This document shows positions 1 to 9,998 of a DNA stretch of 64,000 nucleotides, piece after piece. The DNA is from Acinetobacter tianfuensis. Lineage in GTDB: Bacteria > Pseudomonadota > Gammaproteobacteria > Pseudomonadales > Moraxellaceae. The position numbers were made by a program, and so were the translations under genes. Numbering within the stretch: the stretch's first letter is position 1; each line of letters begins with the position of its first letter. The stretch is from NCBI RefSeq assembly GCF_003611465.1, contig NZ_RAXV01000003.1, forward strand, positions 55,642 through 119,641, given 5' to 3'. The notes under the pieces are model-generated. The model was given only the letters and a program-made list of their open reading frames with translations. It did no database searches and was not told the DNA's origin.

Positions 1-3000
1 ATTACCTAAGTTTTTACTCAGATTATCAATAATGTCTTTTGCTGAACGGCTAAATCTAATATCTGAACTTTCACTATTAAATGTGCCTTTATTCCCCTCT
101 GCCATTTTTACTTGATTAGGCTCTAACGCAACAATATATTCTTGATTTTCAAACTGATGAACAATTCCTTGATATTTCCCAGAAGTTGTCGCTTCTACAA
201 ATTCATCACGTGAAACATTACCTGTAGTTTTGAACGCATTCCGAATGTTTACAAATAATGGAAGTACAAAGCCATTTTCTCCACGGATATTGGCGTATAC
301 ATCTGCTGTATCAAAACTATCAGTTAAGTAAATACCATCACCTAATATGCCATGGCCTTGTTTAAATTCATTAAACTCAGATGCTGTACCATGATAAACA
401 ACCTTAGGCTCCCCATTTTCATCTAATACTTGAGAGGCATTTTTGGCATCATTCTCCCAATCGCCAAACCATTTCTTAAATTCTGGTGTGCGGACTTGTA
501 ACCATTGTTGTTCTGAAAGATGTGTCTTTGCACCGTTTGGTGCTGTCATCCATTGATTTGTACCATGATATTTTTGACGAATTAAATCCAATGATGATTG
601 ATGTTTAATTTGCCCAATCATACGCTCTGATAATGCAAGCATATCATCAGGATTCAAATTAAGATTGATTCCAAAATTATCAAATACCCATGCTTTTACA
701 TACGAAACAATATTGTTAATCAACTTTTGCAGTGCATTCCGTTGAATCACATTACGTTGTTGCATAGTAGATGAAAGGGTTAATAAATATGGTAAATATT
801 CAAGCTGCTGACGTTCAGAGCCTTGTTCACGTTCTGCAAGCATCTTTGCAGCTAAAGCAACAGGATTACCCTGCTCAACCAATTTATTAAATTGATTCAT
901 CAATTCATTATATTGTTTTTGGTTCATCATGTTTTGAAAACCAGCATGACCACCCAACTCATGTAAGAATGTTGGCACTGTGCTTTCAGCAGTCAGATTC
1001 GATGCAACGAGTACCGCTTTACCGTTGTAATAGAAGCCCTCAACACCTTCAACCTGATAATCCTGAATAATCTCAAGCTTACCTTGTCGTTCAAGCTCAT
1101 CAATGGTCTCTTTACCAAAACGATCAATCAACACATCTCGTACTTGTTGAGTTGTAGAACCTGAATTACTTTTAGTGAGACGGCTATAAAGGGGAGTATC
1201 AGAATTGTTCTTAGATGAAAATTCTTGATTTTTATATTTACCAAAATAGCTTCGATCAACTACAGCCTTACGAGCTTCTGACAAAAACATCATCAAATCG
1301 GCATCATTGTAACGTGAAAGGAATTTATCAAAGCCACGATCACGGAACCACTGACGAATATAGCCAATAACTTCTTTTAGCTTTTGACGTACAAAAGGAC
1401 GTGACTTAGCATTTTGTGCAACAAAAGCAAATAATTCTCCAACCAAGGCTTGTTGTACATCTGATTCAGCATAAATTCCTTCTTTCGCACCTTGGGTATA
1501 TGGCTCAATATATGCACTTTCAAACTGTGCCATATTTACACCATTTTTACTGGCGATTTTGCGGATGCCTTCAAGCTCACCTAAAGCATTATATAGTTGT
1601 TGCAACTTGGTCTTATACTCATTTCCAAATAGCTTTTGAACACCAAAATGCCCAACAATTTCATGGGTTAATAATTCCTCATAAGCATCAAATGTAGTAA
1701 GCTGTTTATTGCTATCCCCATAAACCTGATCAGCAACCACATAGAGCGTGCCATCATGCCAAACACCGCTTACATCATAATTTTGGGTTTTGCCATTTTC
1801 ATCTTTGTAGGTTGCATCATTTTGTATGACTTTCGGAAGATCGCTAAAACTAGAAATAACCTGAACACTAAACCCATTGGAATTCACATTCCCGACTTTG
1901 TTGACCCCGATCCTATTATTAAGACTGACATTGATACGCCCCCTAGAAGACGCATCTTGTGTAGCGGACATTTTGAGATGTTGAAGAATAGAAAGGACTC
2001 TACGAGTAGCACTGACAACGGATAAGGGAGTAAAGGTCGTGTCTAATGGTGAAGCACCTCTACGCTCGTTATCAGGTTTTAATTTGTCACGACTATAAAG
2101 TTTAATCCCTGTTTCTGTTTCTTCTGTTTTTAGTGTATCAACCAAATCAGAAAACTTTGCATTGATTGCTTTTCGTTCTGTACCAGTAGGAAATGGTCGC
2201 TTAAAACCCCATGGGGTAAAAATCGCAGCACTCTCAGGGCCAAAATTCAGAAACGGACTGTAGCCACTATTTTGAGAAATTTTATCTTCTACATACCCTT
2301 GGAATGCACGTGCTGTCATTTCAGGAGTAGTAATCCAATAATCTGTACCACGTCCCTGATCTAACTCTTTTGCGTTCATAGCAAAATCCGTTGGTATCAT
2401 TTTCGCTTTCTCTGTACCATTTTGAGCTTCTGCCAATAGTTTGAGGCGTTGGGCATAGGTATTCATGTATTGACGTAATCGGTCTAGTACACCCTTTTGT
2501 TCAGCATTAAACCCTGATCTACCACGGACAGATTTATAAATCACACTTAATTTATCTAGGGCATCATTAGACCAACGTGCACCACTAAATATATTTCGAC
2601 TATTCTTATTATTGTTGTGACGTATTTCCGTAGTAAGTGCCGTACCTGTAAGCAATAACTCAGCAACCGTATCAAACTCAGCCAGCTGTTCAGCTGAGGC
2701 AGCTTTGTTAAAGCGCTTGTAATATTTAGGATCAAGCTCACGATTAAGATCAGCACGTAACTTATCTAATTGATCTTTTAAGTTGTTTCTCGCAGAACTA
2801 ACGAAGCTTTCAACCTTAACAGTATCTTCAATATAGTTTTCAGATTTTCTAAAAATTGTCTGTACCAATTGTTTATAGGCTTCTTGCACATCTTCACGAA
2901 CATTTGATTTATAAGAGAATCCAGAAGTGACGCTCATATCTTCAAAGTGTTTTGCAATCTTTAATGATCGACTGCCATCCGCGTTCGTTACCCATTCAGA

Positions 3001-6000
3001 TGGGGCTTTGCCATCTTGTCGACCAAAATAGTGATCTAATGCATGCCACCATTCATGAGCTAATGAACCTGCGCCATTCAATTTGGTCAAGTTAATCACA
3101 GTACGTTCGGGTTCATAGTGCGCCTTTGCACCACTTAATCCTTGCCCTCTGGCACCAAACGCTAAAGCGAGTTCCCCATTTAGGCTAATTGCTGCAGGTG
3201 GGATATTTAAAATCTCAGCCAAGTCCATGAGACCATCAAAGGCATCATTTAATAGCTCTTGGCGTTCTGACTGATTATTCCAGTTCCCAAATTCAACACC
3301 ACGGAATCCGAATACTTTTGTGAAGTCTGAATCCTTAGCATCATCTGTACGACGTGCAATCCCTTTACGTTGTGTATTTTCAGGACGTGGCAGATCAATT
3401 TCACCGAAGGTAGTATTTGTTTCTAAGATTTCAGATGCATGAATTGCCATATATTGCATAGCTTCTTCACGCGTTTTAAACTCCTGCTCAACGACCTTAA
3501 CCCGTTTACGATCATTAATTTCACGATAAATGGCAAAAGTTTCTTTGCCAGCAGACCATACTCGATGCTTTTGAGCAACTGCATTTAGCGGTAATGCAGC
3601 TTCAGCTTCTTCCTTAGTATTAAACTGCTGTTTTGTGACAATCCGGTTTTGCCCCTTCCAATCCTTTTTACGGGTATCACTTATTATCCACTTACCTTTT
3701 TCTTCTGAATTTATAGAAGCAACTATTTCACTAATTTCATATCGTTTAGCCCAAGTCGGACGGTTATCTTTTTCTTTGCTGGCTGTGGATTTTTTCCCAG
3801 TTCTTACAGCGGTATCTTTACGAGCTCCACCAACTTTTTCACCAAAATCTTGAATGGTTTTGTTTAAGGTAAAGGGATATTGTGAACTTTCATTTCCTGA
3901 TAAATTTCCGCTCGGATTCGACGTATTTCGTTTGAAATTTCTGTCTGTTTCAGTACTTGTAGTTCCCCCGCTAACTTCTTCTGTGATTCCATCGGTAGGC
4001 TCTGATACATTTTTAGTGTTTCCTTTCGAATGCTCTCTCGGATTTCCGTTTTGCTTGCGTTGCTCATTTTGATTTTCCTGTTCCGTTGAAATTTCGGTAA
4101 ATATAGAATTTAATTGCTGTAATCCATCTGCACCCAAAATGTTTTGCAATACTTGGCGTACTTGAGTTTCAGAAATGCCAACAGCAAGAATTTCATGAGT
4201 TGGATTCGTTGTCGTTGCGTAGTCTAAACGATCATTTACATGTTCGGTCAGACTTGCATAATTCTCAAAAGCATATTCCTTAATATTATCAATTATTTCA
4301 TTGAGCTTATTTAAGTTGCTTTGAGATACTTGACCAGCAAAAATAGATTGCTCTGTTACAGCATGAACCAATTCATGATTCAATAACTCTAACGCACTAC
4401 TTTCCCATGCTCTAGACTGAGGATATAAATAAGCCGTATTCTGCTCTGGAACAAAAAAACCACCCGCATTTAAATTGGCGCGAATCGTATTATCTTTAAT
4501 ACTGTTTAAGTCAGAAACAATATGCACCTGCACATCCGGTTTAAGCTTTGCGATCTGAGCCAGTAATTGTTTACCGTACAGCACATTGGTTTTTATACCT
4601 TCCGTTTTTATGCTCGATATGTCATTCACAACACTTCCAAGCTTATGCACCTGATCCATCAGTATGCTTGGGATGATATGGGTCAGACCAGAATCAGATT
4701 GAATCTGAGTATAAGTATTTAAGCCTTGTTCGGATTTCGCGTTAACATTCGCACCTTGAGTGATAAGGGAATCAGCCTTTATTTCATTAGCAGGTTTTGA
4801 GGTATCCTCATTTTTAAGCCAGTTTTTAAACTGTTCCATATCCATAGTACGGATAGGACCTACCTTCCAACCTTTGTCAAAATTGGATTTATATGCAGTA
4901 ATGGCTTCCTCTTGGCTGTCAAAACCAAGCATCACCTTATGCTCATCAAATCCACCGCTGCCCTGATCAATCTGATCTACAATGAAGACATTTTCAGATT
5001 CAGGATTTTTACCTACATAGGTATCAATATGTTCTTGATCAGCACCAGTAGTACGCTTGATATAACCATAATGATCGCTCATCGTATGAGCCCATTCTTT
5101 CCCATTGGGATCAGTACCACGACGTTCTGAACCTTTTGGATTTTCAATAGATATATCTAAGCCATGAACTTTTATATGACCTTTCTTATAGTTACCAGCC
5201 TCAATCTGGGCTTGAGTTGGTTCAGGGGTATTGTTTTGTGAACTTGTTGCAGCCTGATGTGCATTTTCATCAATACTCATAGCATTAGGCTTTTTACCCA
5301 CCCATTCTCCTGTAGTTGGGTGTTTCATGCCTACAATTTCTACTGAACCATCGGCTTTCTGCACAGCGTTGTAATTAGGATTATTTAATGCATTGGTCTT
5401 TTTATTGTCATCACGCAAATCAATTGTGAAATCATCACCCAAAATTTCAATATCAGACATTACACTTTCAGCTGTATCACCATATTGTTTTTGAATTTGC
5501 TCAGAGCTAAATGGTGTTGTAGTCATTTCAGTTTGCTGAGACTTAAGCTGATCAATCTGTTTTTTAAGTTTTGCTTTTTGTGGAACAGATTTGGCATCTA
5601 AAAACTGTTGTTCGAGTTGTGCAAGTTGATCTGCAACATTGTTAGTTTGGGTTTTGTCAATATTATTTTGAGCATCCAAAATAGTATTTTTAGGCATAGA
5701 AATATTATTTTCAGAAGCTGAAATAGTATTTTCTATTGCACTTGGTTGATTATCGCCTTGCTGAAGTGCATTAATTTCTTTACGAATCCTTGCCTTTTCA
5801 GGAACGGTTTTAGCTTCTTCAAATTGTTGTTCCAAAGCTTCGAGTTGTGATTGGTTTCCATCTTGTACTTGAGCTACATTAGGTTGAATCTCAAAATGCT
5901 TACCGTCCTGAACAACCTGATAGTCATTACCTAGATTTTTCTTATCTAAGAACGCTTGTGCTTTTTCTTGGTTGCCAAACCATTTATTTTTACCGTCGGC

Positions 6001-7908
6001 ACCTAGAATAGGCTCTACAGTTCGATTTTGTGAATCACCTGCAGTTGTTCCGATAGTAGAACTGCTTGTCGCTGCTGCTTCATTTTCGCCTGATAAAACG
6101 GAGTTATTCCCGACGGTGTTGAGGTTATTACGATCTGGCTGCCCTGGTGCTGCTTGTGAAGGCTCACCAATTCCTGAAACTGAATTGACACTATCGTTTC
6201 TTCCTGACGTATCTTTTCCATCATTTCCGATAGTGTTTGAAAGGAGTGCTGTATCTCCTGGCCGCTCAAGGTTGTTGTCTTTGCTGTCATCTGCGTTACT
6301 GTTTGCAACGGTGGAAATAGATCTTGATGTTTCTCGAAGCTGCGAATTGCTTGTTTCTCCAAGAGGTCCATTACTTGAAGATCCGGTACCCGATTCATTG
6401 CTTGAGCTATTTTCGTTTGGCGCATTAAGTAGACCTGCTGCTGTCGTTAAAGGTGAATTATTATTTTCATTCTGTGCCGCTGCTGCAACCGCTTGCTGCA
6501 TCTGTGAAGATACACCAGTATCCACGGCCAAAGCTGCTGCAGATGACATAGGCCCATCATTGGGATTAATCCCCATTTGCTGTGAAGGTGTTTGGCTGGC
6601 TGGTGGTACAGAATTCAACAAATCATCAAAGGCTGCTTCACTGCCATAATCACCATCAAAATAATTACCATTCGGTGCTGGTGGTGTATCTGGGCTGACT
6701 GGATTACCAGTTGCTGCACTGCCATAATCAAAGCCATTATTGTTTAATAAATTATCAGCATCCATTGATGGCTGATCATAAACAAAAGCTGTGCGACCTT
6801 GGTTATCCCCCTGTGGCGCATTTCCACGTGGGATATATTCACCTGTCATTGCGCTATTTGGATTTGAACCTGATTGTGGAGGTGCCGATGGTAGATTAGG
6901 TGAGCCTGATTGTTGTTGGTTATCTTGGGATTCTGTACCTGTGTTATGGCTAGGTAAGATATTGGCAGCACCACCCATTGCCATACCAGCCAAAGTCCCC
7001 ATGACAGCCGCATCCTCAATGCCATCATGCCAAGGCTTATCTAGGGCTAAATTTTGTATGACTTGTTCTGAAACTGATTGAGGTAATTCTTCTAAAAAGC
7101 CTTCTGAAATTGCACCTTCAATTACACGACGAGGTAAAGACTTCGCAGGCATTGATGCAATCTCACCAGCGATTTCAGCTGGACCAGCACGCCCTGTTAC
7201 AAGCATGGTATCAACATCACCAATACCCATTTTTTGTGCAAGACGACCACCAGCAAAACCAATCAAGCCACCAAGTGCGCCTGTTGCTACTCCTGCTAAA
7301 GACTGGTCTGCTGTTAAGCGTCCATCTACAGTTTCTTGGCGAATTTGTTCAGCTTGGCTACCTGCCATAACTGCACCTTCACCAACAGCACCAGCTACAA
7401 CAGGATTGGCTATACCAGAAGCACGACCTAAAACGCCACCAGCTAACATTGAAGGCACAGACTCAACGACAGTATTAGCAATTAATGAGGGATTTGTTAA
7501 GGCAACTTTTGTTTTATCAACGACTTTATCTACCCAATTTCCATCTTTACCAGCATCAGCAAATTCTTGTTGTTGGGCTTTATATTGATCTGTATGTAAA
7601 TCACCTAGAGCTTGTTTAGCTTCTTTAGGTCGAAAGCCAACAGTGCCGTTTTTATTCTCAAGTATTTTACCGGTAGCACCATCAGACATGACATCCATGA
7701 TACCAACAGCCAATTCAGGTACAGCAACCGCACCTTTTAAAGCAGATAAGCCAGTATCTTTTAAATGCCCTAAAAAACCTTTATCTTTAGGTCGGTCTGT
7801 CTTTTCTTCGCTCCAGTTTTGTTCCCAAGGCTTTTTATTGGTTGAGTCAGAATTATTTGCAGTTGGTTGATTCCAATTTTGTTCCCAAGGTTTCTTTTGC
7901 TCAGACAT
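1..7908 (-). CDS. Giant polyvalent virion protein, C-terminus beyond window
   Basis: The frame is open from an ATG at 7908 (AGGAG 8 bases upstream) to the window edge, at least 2636 codons. Residues about 100-320 are Ala/Gly-rich and hydrophobic, as in phage ejection proteins; 330-680 are Asn/Ser/Gln-rich; about 680-780 hold two related coiled-coil segments. Residues 905-1030 match the inorganic-pyrophosphatase-like polyvalent domain (KVHGLDISIENPKGS, GADQEHID). HELVH is at 1178-1182. An LPD1-type domain starts near 1530 (FGFRGVEFGNW) and contains HEWWH at 1618-1622. Further zincin motifs are HEIVGH (2082-2087) and HELGGH (2316-2321). From about 2465 an ART-PolyVal ADP-ribosyltransferase domain follows (KWFGDW, VVYHGT with H2506, GIYLTD, SDIRFSRS). 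It is probably packaged and injected with the DNA to protect it or modify host targets; that role is inferred from the polyvalent-protein class. Confidence 0.9.
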   Translation of the reverse strand, partial: MSEQKKPWEQNWNQPTANNSDSTNKKPWEQNWSEEKTDRPKDKGFLGHLKDTGLSALKGAVAVPELAVGIMDVMSDGATGKILENKNGTVGFRPKEAKQALGDLHTDQYKAQQQEFADAGKDGNWVDKVVDKTKVALTNPSLIANTVVESVPSMLAGGVLGRASGIANPVVAGAVGEGAVMAGSQAEQIRQETVDGRLTADQSLAGVATGALGGLIGFAGGRLAQKMGIGDVDTMLVTGRAGPAEIAGEIASMPAKSLPRRVIEGAISEGFLEELPQSVSEQVIQNLALDKPWHDGIEDAAVMGTLAGMAMGGAANILPSHNTGTESQDNQQQSGSPNLPSAPPQSGSNPNSAMTGEYIPRGNAPQGDNQGRTAFVYDQPSMDADNLLNNNGFDYGSAATGNPVSPDTPPAPNGNYFDGDYGSEAAFDDLLNSVPPASQTPSQQMGINPNDGPMSSAAALAVDTGVSSQMQQAVAAAAQNENNNSPLTTAAGLLNAPNENSSSNESGTGSSSNGPLGETSNSQLRETSRSISTVANSNADDSKDNNLERPGDTALLSNTIGNDGKDTSGRNDSVNSVSGIGEPSQAAPGQPDRNNLNTVGNNSVLSGENEAAATSSSTIGTTAGDSQNRTVEPILGADGKNKWFGNQEKAQAFLDKKNLGNDYQVVQDGKHFEIQPNVAQVQDGNQSQLEALEQQFEEAKTVPEKARIRKEINALQQGDNQPSAIENTISASENNISMPKNTILDAQNNIDKTQTNNVADQLAQLEQQFLDAKSVPQKAKLKKQIDQLKSQQTEMTTTPFSSEQIQKQYGDTAESVMSDIEILGDDFTIDLRDDNKKTNALNNPNYNAVQKADGSVEIVGMKHPTTGEWVGKKPNAMSIDENAHQAATSSQNNTPEPTQAQIEAGNYKKGHIKVHGLDISIENPKGSERRGTDPNGKEWAHTMSDHYGYIKRTTGADQEHIDTYVGKNPESENVFIVDQIDQGSGGFDEHKVMLGFDSQEEAITAYKSNFDKGWKVGPIRTMDMEQFKNWLKNEDTSKPANEIKADSLITQGANVNAKSEQGLNTYTQIQSDSGLTHIIPSILMDQVHKLGSVVNDISSIKTEGIKTNVLYGKQLLAQIAKLKPDVQVHIVSDLNSIKDNTIRANLNAGGFFVPEQNTAYLYPQSRAWESSALELLNHELVHAVTEQSIFAGQVSQSNLNKLNEIIDNIKEYAFENYASLTEHVNDRLDYATTTNPTHEILAVGISETQVRQVLQNILGADGLQQLNSIFTEISTEQENQNEQRKQNGNPREHSKGNTKNVSEPTDGITEEVSGGTTSTETDRNFKRNTSNPSGNLSGNESSQYPFTLNKTIQDFGEKVGGARKDTAVRTGKKSTASKEKDNRPTWAKRYEISEIVASINSEEKGKWIISDTRKKDWKGQNRIVTKQQFNTKEEAEAALPLNAVAQKHRVWSAGKETFAIYREINDRKRVKVVEQEFKTREEAMQYMAIHASEILETNTTFGEIDLPRPENTQRKGIARRTDDAKDSDFTKVFGFRGVEFGNWNNQSERQELLNDAFDGLMDLAEILNIPPAAISLNGELALAFGARGQGLSGAKAHYEPERTVINLTKLNGAGSLAHEWWHALDHYFGRQDGKAPSEWVTNADGSRSLKIAKHFEDMSVTSGFSYKSNVREDVQEAYKQLVQTIFRKSENYIEDTVKVESFVSSARNNLKDQLDKLRADLNRELDPKYYKRFNKAASAEQLAEFDTVAELLLTGTALTTEIRHNNNKNSRNIFSGARWSNDALDKLSVIYKSVRGRSGFNAEQKGVLDRLRQYMNTYAQRLKLLAEAQNGTEKAKMIPTDFAMNAKELDQGRGTDYWITTPEMTARAFQGYVEDKISQNSGYSPFLNFGPESAAIFTPWGFKRPFPTGTERKAINAKFSDLVDTLKTEETETGIKLYSRDKLKPDNERRGASPLDTTFTPLSVVSATRRVLSILQHLKMSATQDASSRGRINVSLNNRIGVNKVGNVNSNGFSVQVISSFSDLPKVIQNDATYKDENGKTQNYDVSGVWHDGTLYVVADQVYGDSNKQLTTFDAYEELLTHEIVGHFGVQKLFGNEYKTKLQQLYNALGELEGIRKIASKNGVNMAQFESAYIEPYTQGAKEGIYAESDVQQALVGELFAFVAQNAKSRPFVRQKLKEVIGYIRQWFRDRGFDKFLSRYNDADLMMFLSEARKAVVDRSYFGKYKNQEFSSKNNSDTPLYSRLTKSNSGSTTQQVRDVLIDRFGKETIDELERQGKLEIIQDYQVEGVEGFYYNGKAVLVASNLTAESTVPTFLHELGGHAGFQNMMNQKQYNELMNQFNKLVEQGNPVALAAKMLAEREQGSERQQLEYLPYLLTLSSTMQQRNVIQRNALQKLINNIVSYVKAWVFDNFGINLNLNPDDMLALSERMIGQIKHQSSLDLIRQKYHGTNQWMTAPNGAKTHLSEQQWLQVRTPEFKKWFGDWENDAKNASQVLDENGEPKVVYHGTASEFNEFKQGHGILGDGIYLTDSFDTADVYANIRGENGFVLPLFVNIRNAFKTTGNVSRDEFVEATTSGKYQGIVHQFENQEYIVALEPNQVKMAEGNKGTFNSESSDIRFSRSAKDIIDNLSKNLGN

Positions 7909-7964
7909 GACAAACTCCTATTAGCATGTCATGTATGTTCTGGGTTAAATACTTTTTAGTCGAA

Positions 7965-7976
7965 CCTTAGAGGGGG
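7965..7976 (-). promoter_or_regulatory. Late-promoter-like box, copy 1
   Basis: On the minus strand this reads CCCCCTCTAAGG, one of five copies of a 12-bp element in the same orientation. It lies in the gap after the 645-aa gene and about 57 bases before the start of the giant polyvalent gene. A TATTTA sequence lies about 25 bases downstream. A promoter or activator role is inferred from the repeated placement. Confidence 0.45.
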
Positions 7977-7985
7977 ATAAACTTT

Positions 7986-9923
7986 TTAAATAGCTTCCCA
8001 AGAAGATGGACTATTCGGATCACCACCTTTGAATTTATAACCACCCTGAACCTGTCCTACTTTTGGACCATTACTGGTTTGATTATTAATTTGTGTATTT
8101 ACGAACTGCTGAGTCTGAGTATCAAACAATTGTTGTGGCTGATTAATCAAACCACTTTCTTTGTCATAAACTTGACCACCACCCACAGTCATATAACGGT
8201 CTTTACCAGTATCTGCTTTATTACCTGCATAACGATTAATTTTTTCTTGAATGGATTTACGATCTTCATCCGATTTCGCAGAATCATATTGTTCATACAA
8301 TTTCTCTAATCGTGCTGAGTTACGAATACCAAAACCTTTTTCAGTGGCATTAAGATTAAATTCTCGATTCGCTAAATCATTGGTTGCTTGGAATTTTTGT
8401 GCATCAAAGCCTAAATTTGCATTAAATCGGTTATTAGTACCTTGCTCACCTAGTTCCGTACGATAGTTCTGTCCAGCTTGCCCCATGGCTTCACGTTGTA
8501 AAGCAGCAACGTTGTTCGCATCGGTGGTATAACGTTGATTGGCACGATTATCCTCACCTTGCTGTAAATCAGACAAAGTACGGACTTGATTAGCAGTTAA
8601 TCCTCTTGCCCCTGCAATCGGTGTGCTTGCTGCACGAATTACAGCTTGACGTTCTGCTTCCTGTGCTTCATTACGTTGAGGTGCTTGTACAGGATTATTA
8701 CCATAACCTCGCATACCCAAGCCTAAATTCATTTCACGTTGAGCGATTGCATTTTGAATCTGTTGTTCAGTCGGTCCCATTTCTTGAGTATTGGCAAATA
8801 AATTTGCTACCCCACGAGGGTCATTCACTGGTCTTACTTTGAATCCTAGTCCTTCGCCTTCTCTAATACCATCTGCTCGTGCTTGAGCTGCTGCACCAGG
8901 ATTAGCATAGCTAAAGCTGTTTCCTTTTTGTTGAATAGCATAAGGATCAGAGTTCTGTACAGAGTTTGATGGAGTCTGAGCTTCAGGCTGTGTTTGTGTA
9001 GTAGGTGGTGTTTTATTATTACCAAATGGATTGTTTACAACAGCATTGGGATTATTCTGTTTAGCATTAAATTCAGGTTGAGCTGCTTTTGCTTCACTTG
9101 CAATGCGTTGTTTATCAGCATAAAAGCGTCCAGCTTGTCCAAATGTTAAGGCATTACCCAAATCTGATGCATAACCTAATCCTCTGATACCGAAGTCTTT
9201 AGCAAACCCTTTTACAGTACCTAAATCTTCAGGTGACTGATCACCTAAACCAAAACGTTCACGATAATCTTCACTTGGTGTGGCAGCATTTGCAAATAAG
9301 GCCGATGCCGCTCCTAAATATCCAGTGCCTTTTACAAGTTTACTGTTATTAACGAAATTTCTTACGCCTGCTCCAAAACCACCTCCTTGTGTTGGTTCTG
9401 GATTCGCTGGACTAGATGATGGTGGACTGGTTGTTGGTGGTGTATTTACTGTTGTGCTTGGTAAAGATCTATTCACATCACGAGTGATACCAGATACATC
9501 ACGCATTTGTGGCCCACCAATTCTATTTTGTTGTGCACGACGAATATCATCTGCACTTGGGTAGGCACTTGGTACCAGTCCACCATTGGCAAAAAATAAC
9601 TCAGGTTTATTTTGTCCAGGCTTGAAACCCAATTGAGGTTGATCAACAGGTACATGCGTTTGATTTTTCATCTGATCAAGTGCCTGCACACCCACCTGAT
9701 GCACTTCGTTAGGCGTGAGCTGGTATTCACCGTTACTGAGATTAACTGGCGTGGGATCACCTATATTTTGCAGATTTTTTTCACCAATCGCTTCAGTTGA
9801 ATCTGCTGGCATAATATAGCTGCCAGATGGTACGGTTTTTTTTACATCATCCGATGTGCCAGTGCCAGCGCCTTTGATTTTGCCGCCCTTGGCTGGACTG
9901 CCTTTCTTAATGCCAAAGCTCAT
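7986..9923 (-). CDS. Putative internal/ejection virion protein
   Basis: A 645-aa protein, Gly/Asn/Gln-rich with long low-complexity stretches (about residues 150-330 and 440-600), and a central more hydrophobic part around GTGYLGAASALFANAATP. The N-terminal part carries SGSYIMPADST and NGEYQLTPNEV, segments I associate with phage virion proteins encoded beside large ejection proteins. It is encoded immediately upstream of the giant polyvalent gene and likely works with it during genome delivery. The start at 9923 has a weak AGGAC-like ribosome site. No enzymatic motif is visible. Assignment rests on position and composition. Confidence 0.6.
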   Translation of the reverse strand: MSFGIKKGSPAKGGKIKGAGTGTSDDVKKTVPSGSYIMPADSTEAIGEKNLQNIGDPTPVNLSNGEYQLTPNEVHQVGVQALDQMKNQTHVPVDQPQLGFKPGQNKPELFFANGGLVPSAYPSADDIRRAQQNRIGGPQMRDVSGITRDVNRSLPSTTVNTPPTTSPPSSSPANPEPTQGGGFGAGVRNFVNNSKLVKGTGYLGAASALFANAATPSEDYRERFGLGDQSPEDLGTVKGFAKDFGIRGLGYASDLGNALTFGQAGRFYADKQRIASEAKAAQPEFNAKQNNPNAVVNNPFGNNKTPPTTQTQPEAQTPSNSVQNSDPYAIQQKGNSFSYANPGAAAQARADGIREGEGLGFKVRPVNDPRGVANLFANTQEMGPTEQQIQNAIAQREMNLGLGMRGYGNNPVQAPQRNEAQEAERQAVIRAASTPIAGARGLTANQVRTLSDLQQGEDNRANQRYTTDANNVAALQREAMGQAGQNYRTELGEQGTNNRFNANLGFDAQKFQATNDLANREFNLNATEKGFGIRNSARLEKLYEQYDSAKSDEDRKSIQEKINRYAGNKADTGKDRYMTVGGGQVYDKESGLINQPQQLFDTQTQQFVNTQINNQTSNGPKVGQVQGGYKFKGGDPNSPSSWEAI

Positions 9924-9998
9924 AAAAAAGTCCTAAAACTTATTTGAATTGTTAAATCTTATGCATCAAATAAGCTTAGGGCCTACCCCTACAGCGTG

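Noticed and set aside
5972..6649. 225-aa open frame on the plus strand
   Set aside because: It lies antisense to the giant polyvalent gene, in a Ser/Asn-rich stretch whose complement avoids stops; no ribosome site or family resemblance.
9950..9990. AT-rich inverted repeat (CTTATTTGA / TCAAATAAG) between the 632-aa and 645-aa genes as a terminator
   Set aside because: The stem is AT-only with a long loop and no T-run; too weak to call.
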